Shown piece by piece: positions 8,278-17,199 of a stretch of 46,556 nucleotides of DNA (the first letter of the stretch is position 1; every line of letters starts with the position of its first letter). Source of the stretch: Lachnospiraceae bacterium (GTDB taxonomy: Bacteria > Bacillota > Clostridia > Lachnospirales > Lachnospiraceae); the NCBI GenBank assembly GCA_014804245.1, contig JAAVAE010000039.1, forward strand, positions 32,896 to 79,451. The letters run 5' to 3'. Below the pieces are notes generated by a model. That model did not search any database. It was not told the DNA's origin and saw only the letters and a list, made by a program, of their open reading frames with translations. The position numbers and the translations under genes are program-made.

Positions 8278-8306
8278 TTGAAAAAACAATAACTTAGCGC
8301 TATAAT
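8278..8306 (+). promoter_or_regulatory. Promoter of the Rpn-like gene
   Basis: TTGAAA (8278-8283), 17-bp spacer, TATAAT (8301-8306). An inverted repeat AGTTATTG-N6-CAATAACT (8273-8294) covers the -35 box and could be an operator. A leader of about 200 nt follows, in which I see nothing else. Confidence 0.65.
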
Positions 8307-8514
8307 ATGTTCAAAGCAAAAGATTTCTGTAGGCGGCGCAGCCGTATCTGAAAATATCTATTTCTGACATTCTCGAAATCCAGCTTTTAAATTCAAAAAA
8401 ACAAAAACATAGCAGGAAGTGTAGAGGAAGCCGGTGAAGATATTGATACGTTGTAGGGGCGCAGCGAGAGGTATGAAAGGGCGATGCATTTTCCTGCACA
8501 TAGGAGGAAAATGT

Positions 8515-9288
8515 ATGGCGAGTGATGTAACATCAAAAGCGCAAGAACAGATGCCTTCATACTTTATGGAGAGCCTGTCAAAACTGAATCTGAATGACCG
8601 TTTTCTGTTTGATGAAACGATGGAGGACAAGGAATCCTACCAGGCAGTAGTGAGCATGGACGTGCAGAAGAAAATCTATTATACAGAGATGCAGAAGAAT
8701 AATACCGGCAACCTGAAAAAGAGAAGTCGATACTATCAGGCGCAGATGGATGTATCCCTGTTAGAGCTGGGAAGTGTGAATTTTAACCTACTGAATGACA
8801 GCTGCTTCGTTATGATAGCGCCGTTTGATATATTTGGGAAGAATCTGTACCGGTATACTTTTGAGGGAACATGCAGAGAGTGTCCGGAATTAAGCCTTGG
8901 AGACGGTGCGGTCAGAGTCTTTATCAACACGAAGGGCAGGAACGGAGAGGAATTTTCCCAGGAGTTTCTGGATTTTATGGATTATATCAACGCATCAACG
9001 GATGAAGTGGCGGACAGAACAGACAGTGAAAAAATAAAAAAGATCCATGAAAGAGTCAAGAGGATTAAGATTTCGGAGAAAATGGGGGTGAAGTATATGC
9101 AGAAATGGGAAGAGATTGTGTATGCCAGAGAAGAGGGCAAAGAAGAGGGGAGAAGCGAAGAAATTGTAAAAAGTGTGGAGTCTGTGATGAAAAATTTTAA
9201 TTTGAACCTACAGAGGGCATGTGAAGGACTTGGAAACACAATAGAAGAGTACTATAAAGCGAAGGAGAGTATATCTAAGCGCATATAA
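8515..9288 (+). CDS. Rpn/PD-(D/E)XK nuclease family transposase-like protein, internally deleted
   Basis: The start at ATG 8515 has AGGAGG seven bases upstream; an upstream in-frame start at 8434 lacks one. The 257-aa product shows family landmarks: LNDRFLFDETMEDKESYQA, YYTEMQKNNTGNL (the E-x-Q part of the nuclease core), KRSRYYQAQ, LNDSCFVMIAPFDIFGK and RVFINTKG, then a charged C-terminal tail (EEGKEEGRSEE). In intact relatives as I recall them, about 40-45 residues lie between 'YQA' and 'VSMD', including the R-L-D-V strand with the catalytic Asp. Here the chain runs YQAVVSMD directly. The deletion keeps the frame, but the nuclease is probably inactive. Family role: recombination-promoting nucleases spread by unclear means. 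Confidence 0.75.
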   Translation: MASDVTSKAQEQMPSYFMESLSKLNLNDRFLFDETMEDKESYQAVVSMDVQKKIYYTEMQKNNTGNLKKRSRYYQAQMDVSLLELGSVNFNLLNDSCFVMIAPFDIFGKNLYRYTFEGTCRECPELSLGDGAVRVFINTKGRNGEEFSQEFLDFMDYINASTDEVADRTDSEKIKKIHERVKRIKISEKMGVKYMQKWEEIVYAREEGKEEGRSEEIVKSVESVMKNFNLNLQRACEGLGNTIEEYYKAKESISKRI

Positions 9289-9637
9289 TAAGAAGCTATA
9301 GGTGAAAGTGATTCTAAAGCCACACAATATCTTGGTGTATATCTAATAAAAACGAAATAACAAACACATTATATTGTAGAGAAACGCTGTGAAGACATCT
9401 GTATGGGAGGGCGTTCCGGCGCTTCTTAAAAATACATATCTTTGCGGTGATGCTTGAAGAAGGTGTTGCTGATAGTCAGACGTGCGCACAGGAACAGTTG
9501 TTCCTGTGCGGTTTCTTCGTTGAGATGACTATTCAGAGGATTGGTAAATATTCCAAAAAAGCAATTCAAAAATTGCACAAAATCTTTAAAAATTATTTGT
9601 ACAGCATGACAAAAATTTTCAGAAACTTTACGAAAAC
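9289..9637. other. Intergenic region with a perfect hairpin upstream of the pilus promoter
   Basis: A 12-bp perfect stem, CGCACAGGAACA (9485-9496) and TGTTCCTGTGCG (9499-9510), is followed by GTTTCTTCG. It may end transcription from the Rpn-like gene, although the T-run is short. No gene is supported in this stretch. Confidence 0.5.
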
Positions 9638-9666
9638 TTGACAGTAGATTTTAAGAGTACTATACT
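9638..9666 (+). promoter_or_regulatory. Promoter of the pilus operon
   Basis: A perfect TTGACA -35 (9638-9643), 17-bp spacer and TATACT -10 (9661-9666). It gives an inferred leader of about 120 nt before the adhesin gene. Confidence 0.85.
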
Positions 9667-9794
9667 AATCATGAACCCTAGAATTAGGAAAAAAGTAATA
9701 GAAAGCAAGTAGAATTAATTGTAATAAAAGCTATTGGTAACGTTGCCGGACGGAGAACATACTTCCGGTGATTAAGCATGTGGGGTTGATGAGT

Positions 9795-12700
9795 ATGAAG
9801 CAGAAAATGGAGAAAATGATATCTACCTTAAGAGAAAGAGCGAAGAGAACAGGGATCATAAGAAAGACAGTCGGTCTTGGACTGGCGCTTATGATGGTGA
9901 TTGAAACGCCTTCTTGGAGCGGTCTCATAAGATCGGCGCTTGCACATGAAGATAAAGTGGGATCAGGGCGTTGCATTTATGTAGATACGTCCCTGATTGG
10001 AGCGGATTCAGATGTGATGGAGAGTGGCATCGGAGCGTATGTATATAATCGCGATGGTGGTTCTTATTCTGATGCGCCTATTATAATGGAAAAAGTAGAA
10101 GGGAAAAGGAACGTTTATCAGCTTGTCCTTGATGATTACTATACATATGTAGAATTTACAAAGGGCTCTGATTTAAATACCGGCACGAAGACCGGAGCAC
10201 TGGCAATCGACTGGAGTCTTGGATCACCATGCTATATGTTCAACAGCGAGGCTCTTTCGGATGGAGGACATTTTTATGGCCTTTATACGGTTTACTTTGA
10301 TTTGAATGGTGCCCCGGATGCGAGTGCATTTGCAGATAATGGAGTAGGCGTCTACGCATATAACTCTGATGAAGACAGCTATACCGCTGTCCCAGTGGCT
10401 ATGAAGGCATCAGGTAAGGGTGACAATGTTTATGAATACAGTCTTGATGGGCCTTACGACTGCATTGCATTCATGGGTGGTTATGGCAGCTGGAATTACG
10501 AAGTTGCCACAGCGCCTGTTTACATGGATTGGAGTTACAGTGCCCCTTGCTTCTTCCTTGAGCAGGTGGATGGGCATGAGTCTACTGGTGTATGGCGTAA
10601 TCTTAGATATACAGTTTATTTTGATGCGTCTGACATTAAAGATGATGAGGCCTTTATAGAAAACGGCGTCTGGTTATATGCATTCAATGATTCAGATGAC
10701 AAACTCAGTGAAGATCCAGTAAAAATGGTTGCTTCAAGCGTGGGAAGCTACATATATGAATACACGATGGAAAGACCTTATGAAAATCTGCAGTTTGTAT
10801 TGGGCGATTCTCTTGAGGCAGAGGTTTCATCGCAGGTTCTTGTAAACGACTGGATGACATACGCAGAACCTTGCTACAAGATGACATTAGATAGGAAAGA
10901 AATCCTGATGGCAAGCCCGAGTCCAAGCATGACACCGAGTGCAAGCCCGTCCGGCAGCCCGAGCCCGAGTGTAACACCGAGCATGGATCCTTCCGCAAGC
11001 CCGTCTGGCAGTCCGAGTGCAACTCCTTCGACAAGCCCGAGCGCGGATCCTTCCGCAAGTCCGTCCGGCAGTCCGAGTGCGACACCGAGCATGAAACCGA
11101 GCACAAGCCCGGACGTAACACCGAGCGCAACACCTTCGGCAAATCCGACGGCGACGCCTTCGGCAAATCCGACAGAGGCACCGACAACAGAACCTACAGA
11201 GATACCGACGATTGAGCCTACAGAGGAACCGACCACAGAACCGACATCGGAGCCTACACAGGAACCGGAGCCGGCAGGGGAAGCAACGCCGGAGCCGGTG
11301 GAGGAAGCAACACCGGAGCCGGTACAGGATTCCGAAGAAGATCAGCAGGATACAACATCGGATGATTCGTCATCAGATGAACAGTCGCAGACATTGGATC
11401 AAGCGAGAGCAGCGGCTGAACTGACTGTTACATACGGATCTTATAAAATGATCTGGGTAGGTACAGAAGGCGGAGAAGATATTGAACCCATAACTAATAC
11501 GATAGAGAGTGAAGAGTCTGGAGATACAGATGAGGAGGAACCGTCAACACCGGAGAATCCTCCGACTGTAGATGAATCAACGGATTCTGAGACAACGACA
11601 GATACGGAAGAGCCAGAGGCGCCAGATACTCCGGCAGATGATTCGGATGAAAATCCTACACCTGCGCCCACAACAGGCGGGGAAGAAGATGGGGAGCCTA
11701 TGCCTTCTGATAATCCGGATATGATAAGTGCATCTCCGAGCGCGACACCGATAGGAACTGATGACGAGCCTGTCGTTGAAACGACAATGTCACTGCTCTC
11801 CAGTACAGGCGCTACAATGATGTTCCAGCGTGCAGCTGCATTATCAAGAAGCAATGACAGCGTAACAATTTATTTTGATACGTCGGGTAACGGTTCTTGG
11901 ACAACAGGAGATGCCTATGGGTGGAAGAAAATTGATGCTATGTTCGTCCATTTTTATAATGATGCGGGTGAAAAATTACCAACTACTAACAACTTGGCGA
12001 ATATGAACAGAACAGATTTGCCAGCAAAGGAAGCAGACGGTGTCATATGGGAGTACACCCTTACTAAGGCCCAGGCAGAAAAATTTAAATATGTCATTTT
12101 CCAACGCTATCAAAGCGAGTGGGATAACGATAACCAACAGACGACGAACGACAATGCGATCAATACAATTCCTTACACTATGTCGCGCCCCTGTTTTATA
12201 CTTAGCAGCAGTAATACTAACGAGGCCAAAAAGACAGGTACGTGGTATGATTTGGGACCTTTGTCTCAAAGCGGTGAAAAGATTTATTTCGTCGATATGA
12301 CGTCCCAATATGATGCGGCGAATGTAGAGGCACATTTTGCAGGGAATGGTAATTCAGATACAGTTGGAGAAAGAGATCAGGCAACAGGCGGATATATTAT
12401 ACCTGGAGATACTATTATAGGTTCATATTCGACAGTGACATTTTATGATAAAACGACGAATACTCCAATAGGGGAAACCTATAGTTTCTTCAATGATCCT
12501 GACACGACAAAGGATGAAAAAGGCTTCCGCTATGACAGTGAGGAGTGCAATACTTTCTATTATGGCGCTACTGAAAAGGCGGACGGAACGAAAATCAGCA
12601 CTTGGGGAGCAAGACCTTCTGAAGAGATTGTAAGCTTGGCGGGCAAGAAACTCTATTTTGATAGGTTGTATTTTCAGGTTCCGAAAGATACAAATGAAAA

Positions 12701-15700
12701 TGGCGGAGCAAGTGGAGGTACTGGCACAGGGAATACGAGCGGAACAGGAACGTTGGGAGCCCAGTTCCAGATTGGTACTGAAACACCTGTTTCTCTGACA
12801 GCAGATGAAGGTGATGCCAGAACATACAGCTATACTTTTGACGGCACTTCCACAGCGACTAGTCAATCGATTTTGACTTATTTAGACCAGGATGGGACGA
12901 AGTACCACTTCTTCTGGGATGAATTTGACTTGAAAAATGCGGACGGAACCGTGGTTGAAGGCGGTAACAATCTGGTTACACTTGAAGACGAAATCGCCAG
13001 GGTTAATGGCAAGTATGAAAAGGGAAATTGGATTTACTTTGATGCCACCTTGTCAAAGTTATCTTATGCAGGAAGTTCAAAGGATGCTGCTATCAATGTA
13101 ACTATACCTGGAGATTATGGTGTCTATTGTTGGATGGCAAAGGATAAATATGGGAACGGTGCAAAAACATTTCCCATGGATAAGGTGACGGATAGGGAAA
13201 GCTGGAAGGATGTCTGGAAGGTAAACTTGCTTGAAGGGTATTCTTATGTACGATTTGCAAATTACGATGCTGGGGAGAAGACATTTCAAGATATTAAGGA
13301 TAAATGGGTCAATGTAACGGATGTGTATGAGGTGCCTTGGGATGATTTTGATGATCCCTGCTTTTATGCAGACAGTGGCGATAAGGTACTATATGATTGT
13401 AATGATAATAACAGATTGTGGTGGGGAGGCTACTGGGAGGAGGTTTACACACTCAGGGATGCAGAAAAATACAAAAAAACAGACGTTGTAAATATTGCCG
13501 AAGAATCCAAGGCAATGGATTCCAAAACCCTGTATATGAATGCAACACTGTATGATTATTATACAGACTATGAGTTAAATGGTAATAATCGTGATGATTA
13601 TAAGGTCGGAAATGGCGCAAGCCAGCGGAACTGGGTTACTTTCAGGCAGTTTAACCAGGCATTGAGTGACTATTATGAGGAAAACAATGCCCAGCTTCCC
13701 CTTTATACGGGACACTTTCAGCCAAGTCATACATCGTGGAGTAATAAATTTGCGGATATAGCTGGTACGTTAAATCTGTATGGCTGGGGTAACTATAATA
13801 ATTTCTTTTATGCCAACACATCTACTGTAACCCAAAGCGGCAACACACCTGGTCTTGACTGGCATTATGCCGCACAGGGACTGGTTAACAGCACCCTACA
13901 GGGGAACGATGTTGTCCTATATGGCGGATCGGCACTGGAACCACATTTCAATAAAGATTTTCTTGCTGGAAATAACAGTAAAAATGCCGTTCTGGGAGAA
14001 GTTTATGAGAATGTATCCTTCCCGTTTGTGTCGACAGAATTGTCGGGTAGGGGTGAGGGAGTTAAATACTGGGTATATGACAGCGATAAAACCAGTCTGG
14101 AACTAAAAAAAGATGGAGATGAATACTGGCTCAAGAGTTATGAGGGCAGCAATAAACCAGGCTGGAGCAAGAACCACAGCGCTGAGAATGGTGCGGAGAG
14201 CACGTACGGCTTTTTCCCTTTCAATAACGGGAGCGATGGAAACACTTCCAGTACATATAATTTCGGATATGGTGCCAAGCTGGAATTTAAATTCACGCTG
14301 ACAGAGAATGGAAGGGAAAAGACTACCGATAATAAAGAGGTGCCGATTGTTTTTGAGTTTTCCGGCGATGATGACGTATGGGTATTTATTGACGGAAATC
14401 TGGCACTGGATATCGGAGGACCTCACGGAGCGGTAAGCGGCGAAATTGATTTCAGTGGAGAAGACAGTACCAAAAATGCAAGGGTATATAGCAAGGGTGT
14501 AAAATCAAGCGGCGGTGAAGGTGAATCGACTTTTGAAATAAAAGGCGCAAATACAGATGAGCATACATTCACCATGTTCTACATGGAAAGAGGTATGTGG
14601 GAATCCAACATGAAGATTACGTTCAACTTCCCGGATGAAAACCAGCTGGCAGTTGAGAAGAAAGTAGACGTAAGCGGAGTCAATCCCGCTTTCCAAGGAC
14701 TTTTTAAGAACGTCAGCCTCTTCTCCTTTGAATTAAAGAACCAGGCAACGCACTATGCTGCCGGCGGCATAATTGGATCGGGCCAGAGCGTGGAAAAAGT
14801 GTTCAACGACTCCTTTGCAGGCTCAATAGCCAAGGACAGTGATGCCAATACTTTTGAATCAGTGGGAAGTTATGCCGGAAGGGACAATGTAGTTCACTGG
14901 AGAGCGCGATATAATGAAGCAGGCGGAGGATACAGGGATCAGCGGTGCGGCATAATCTATCCTACCAGTGACGAAGCAAGGAATCTTTCAGATGCCAACC
15001 GGTATCTGCAGTTCGATGTCTACTTTGACGATGACGGAATACCGGCGCTGAACCACATGTACATAGAACTGGTCGATGGAGCGAACTGCAAAATATCGCG
15101 TACCTTAAACGGGGTAACCTATGGAAGCATTGACCTAAACAGGCGTCAGTGGACGACGATAACGGTGGATCTGAGGAAGTTCGTTGGAACTACTGGTTTT
15201 GACTGGACAAACGTGAAGGCTGTCAGGTTTGGCTACAACTTCGAAAAAGATATTTATCTGGACAATTTTATATTTAAATCGCCGTCAAAAGCAGATTCAT
15301 TGACCGGATTTATAACAAAGCAGTATGATATTCCTGATTATGGTTCCGTCGAAGCAAAGGGACTTGTATATCCCAAAGGTGCAGCATACACATTGACGGA
15401 AGCTGATGGAAGCGTATCCTATGGAGTGATAGGGTCTGACGGAAAGTTTGCACTGGCAGACGGAGAAAGCGTGCTTTTCAGGGATCAGTTCAGACGCGGA
15501 AGCTATATCATGCTGAAGGAAATCGCGGATGATGAAGTTTTTGACACCTCATGGACCATGTACGAAAATGGTCAGGCTGTGAAGGGAATGGGTGTCGGAG
15601 ATACGGTAATAAACGGCACGAATGCGGGACTCATCAATATCAATGGCTGTGTTGTGGATGATAAAAGAACAGAAGTATATACGGCAAAGGAGGATGGGGA

Positions 15701-17132
15701 TGAGGTAAATCCGGCGAATACAGGTTATACCGAAACGCGAAGACCCAGTGAGGATGTTTTCGTATTCCGTTCTTATGCAACTCCCGACTATGAGCTTGGC
15801 ATGACTAAGCTGAAGGTGGTGTATACGAATACAGTCAGGACTGGTACGCTTACCATCCGCAAGGAGAAATCCGACAAGTCAGAGAATCTGACGGGAACTT
15901 ACACATTTAATGTCACCTTCGCAAATGTAGCAGGCATGGGACTTGAGAACGAACCGATTACCATGACCTTCACGCTTAAGCAGGATCAGGAGCGTACAAT
16001 TACAGGTATACCGGTCAACACGGAATTTACCATAACTGAGACACCGTCAGACAAATCCTTCCTCGAGGATGTGACAATGGTAACAGGCAGCGGCATTACC
16101 ATCAATTCCGAGACGAAAGAAGTGGCAGGACAGATTACTGAAAGCGGCAGTGATGTGAAGCTGATTTTCACCAATATGCTCAAGCCGGTCATTGACATCC
16201 ATGTTGAGAAGACATGGAAGAATGCAGACGGCACTGCTGTGGAGGATAAGGATAACCAACTGCCTGAGTATCTCCTGATCCGCCTGCAGAGAAGAGAAAA
16301 AGGTTCACAGGGTGAATGGCAGGATGTGATCATCAAGGGACAGGAAACGGCAAATATCAAGATAGGCAACAATCAGGCAAGAACTTGGGAATACAAGTTT
16401 GCAGACCTTGATAAATATGTAGACAATAAAGCAGCTGACAAGATTTTATGGGAATACCGTGTCGTGGAAGTACAGGAAGACAGCGGAAACGTGACTGTGG
16501 TTGAAAAAGGAGGAATCTGGGACAATAAATTCCAGGTAACCTACTCAGATCCAGTATTCGGAGATGAAACTTTAAGTGCCGACGCGGAAGAAAAGCTTGA
16601 AAGTACAATCACCAACATACATAATGTGTCTTTGAAGGTTAAAAAGGTGGATGCCAGCGGTCAGCCTCTTGGAGGGGTTTCCTTCCAATTGCAGAGGAAA
16701 GACAATGAGGGCAACTGGAAACCTGTAGAAGTGACGGTAAATAATACCAAGGTGGATACAATTACAACACCGACCAAGGAAGAGAACCCGGTAGGAGGAG
16801 CAGGTGTTATTATCTTTGCAAATCTTCCCAGCGGTGAGTATCAGTTAATCGAAACAGCGACAGCACCGGGGCATACGCTTTTGGCAAACCCTATTTCGAT
16901 TACCATCAATGCAAACGGAGACTTCAAATACACAATCAACGGAATAGAGCAGACCCCTGTGGATAACACGGTCGAACTTACGATTAAGAATGGTCAGAAT
17001 CTGACGATGCCGTCAACCGGTGGAGCAGGACCAATCCCGTTTACTGTAGGCGGCTTAAGCATTTGCATAATTGCCAGCCTTATGTATATAGATAGTATGC
17101 GTAAGCGCAGAAAGGAGGGTAAAGCCTCCTGA
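9795..17132 (+). CDS. Giant pilus-tip adhesin with fibro-slime, carbohydrate-binding-like and Cna-B domains
   Basis: The 2,445-aa surface protein is the first gene of the pilus operon. I prefer ATG 9795 (GTGGGG nine bases upstream); ATG 9789 and GTG 9768 are possible. A signal/export region covers about 16-52. Three ~95-aa repeats follow (about 58-152, 164-258, 272-366; each has a YxxYFD-type start and a PCY/PCF end), then a Pro/Ser/Thr linker (373-516) and an acidic stretch to about 686. A fourth repeat (690-804) and related modules lead to a fibro-slime/PA14-like domain (about 1216-1616; FSGDDDVWVFIDGNLALDIG). A jelly-roll, carbohydrate-binding-like segment lies at about 1675-1832, and three Cna-B/SpaA-like domains at about 2016-2398. 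The end has MPSTG (2405-2409), a membrane helix and a KRRK tail. The role is inferred to be tip adhesion to host or plant glycan. Confidence 0.88.
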   Translation: MKQKMEKMISTLRERAKRTGIIRKTVGLGLALMMVIETPSWSGLIRSALAHEDKVGSGRCIYVDTSLIGADSDVMESGIGAYVYNRDGGSYSDAPIIMEKVEGKRNVYQLVLDDYYTYVEFTKGSDLNTGTKTGALAIDWSLGSPCYMFNSEALSDGGHFYGLYTVYFDLNGAPDASAFADNGVGVYAYNSDEDSYTAVPVAMKASGKGDNVYEYSLDGPYDCIAFMGGYGSWNYEVATAPVYMDWSYSAPCFFLEQVDGHESTGVWRNLRYTVYFDASDIKDDEAFIENGVWLYAFNDSDDKLSEDPVKMVASSVGSYIYEYTMERPYENLQFVLGDSLEAEVSSQVLVNDWMTYAEPCYKMTLDRKEILMASPSPSMTPSASPSGSPSPSVTPSMDPSASPSGSPSATPSTSPSADPSASPSGSPSATPSMKPSTSPDVTPSATPSANPTATPSANPTEAPTTEPTEIPTIEPTEEPTTEPTSEPTQEPEPAGEATPEPVEEATPEPVQDSEEDQQDTTSDDSSSDEQSQTLDQARAAAELTVTYGSYKMIWVGTEGGEDIEPITNTIESEESGDTDEEEPSTPENPPTVDESTDSETTTDTEEPEAPDTPADDSDENPTPAPTTGGEEDGEPMPSDNPDMISASPSATPIGTDDEPVVETTMSLLSSTGATMMFQRAAALSRSNDSVTIYFDTSGNGSWTTGDAYGWKKIDAMFVHFYNDAGEKLPTTNNLANMNRTDLPAKEADGVIWEYTLTKAQAEKFKYVIFQRYQSEWDNDNQQTTNDNAINTIPYTMSRPCFILSSSNTNEAKKTGTWYDLGPLSQSGEKIYFVDMTSQYDAANVEAHFAGNGNSDTVGERDQATGGYIIPGDTIIGSYSTVTFYDKTTNTPIGETYSFFNDPDTTKDEKGFRYDSEECNTFYYGATEKADGTKISTWGARPSEEIVSLAGKKLYFDRLYFQVPKDTNENGGASGGTGTGNTSGTGTLGAQFQIGTETPVSLTADEGDARTYSYTFDGTSTATSQSILTYLDQDGTKYHFFWDEFDLKNADGTVVEGGNNLVTLEDEIARVNGKYEKGNWIYFDATLSKLSYAGSSKDAAINVTIPGDYGVYCWMAKDKYGNGAKTFPMDKVTDRESWKDVWKVNLLEGYSYVRFANYDAGEKTFQDIKDKWVNVTDVYEVPWDDFDDPCFYADSGDKVLYDCNDNNRLWWGGYWEEVYTLRDAEKYKKTDVVNIAEESKAMDSKTLYMNATLYDYYTDYELNGNNRDDYKVGNGASQRNWVTFRQFNQALSDYYEENNAQLPLYTGHFQPSHTSWSNKFADIAGTLNLYGWGNYNNFFYANTSTVTQSGNTPGLDWHYAAQGLVNSTLQGNDVVLYGGSALEPHFNKDFLAGNNSKNAVLGEVYENVSFPFVSTELSGRGEGVKYWVYDSDKTSLELKKDGDEYWLKSYEGSNKPGWSKNHSAENGAESTYGFFPFNNGSDGNTSSTYNFGYGAKLEFKFTLTENGREKTTDNKEVPIVFEFSGDDDVWVFIDGNLALDIGGPHGAVSGEIDFSGEDSTKNARVYSKGVKSSGGEGESTFEIKGANTDEHTFTMFYMERGMWESNMKITFNFPDENQLAVEKKVDVSGVNPAFQGLFKNVSLFSFELKNQATHYAAGGIIGSGQSVEKVFNDSFAGSIAKDSDANTFESVGSYAGRDNVVHWRARYNEAGGGYRDQRCGIIYPTSDEARNLSDANRYLQFDVYFDDDGIPALNHMYIELVDGANCKISRTLNGVTYGSIDLNRRQWTTITVDLRKFVGTTGFDWTNVKAVRFGYNFEKDIYLDNFIFKSPSKADSLTGFITKQYDIPDYGSVEAKGLVYPKGAAYTLTEADGSVSYGVIGSDGKFALADGESVLFRDQFRRGSYIMLKEIADDEVFDTSWTMYENGQAVKGMGVGDTVINGTNAGLININGCVVDDKRTEVYTAKEDGDEVNPANTGYTETRRPSEDVFVFRSYATPDYELGMTKLKVVYTNTVRTGTLTIRKEKSDKSENLTGTYTFNVTFANVAGMGLENEPITMTFTLKQDQERTITGIPVNTEFTITETPSDKSFLEDVTMVTGSGITINSETKEVAGQITESGSDVKLIFTNMLKPVIDIHVEKTWKNADGTAVEDKDNQLPEYLLIRLQRREKGSQGEWQDVIIKGQETANIKIGNNQARTWEYKFADLDKYVDNKAADKILWEYRVVEVQEDSGNVTVVEKGGIWDNKFQVTYSDPVFGDETLSADAEEKLESTITNIHNVSLKVKKVDASGQPLGGVSFQLQRKDNEGNWKPVEVTVNNTKVDTITTPTKEENPVGGAGVIIFANLPSGEYQLIETATAPGHTLLANPISITINANGDFKYTINGIEQTPVDNTVELTIKNGQNLTMPSTGGAGPIPFTVGGLSICIIASLMYIDSMRKRRKEGKAS

Positions 17133-17199
17133 GGGAGAGAGAAAAAATAAAAATAAAAAGTCAACACAGTAAAAAATTAAAAAGAAAGGATGAGACAAA

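Noticed and set aside
9543-9555. GGTAAATATTCCA, matching the outer arm of repeat A
   Set aside because: Only 13 AT-rich bases match and no partner arm is nearby, so it is not called as a copy.
10705-11854. Several open frames opposite the adhesin linker
   Set aside because: They arise from the repetitive Ser/Pro/Thr-coding DNA; the forward frame is clearly the gene.
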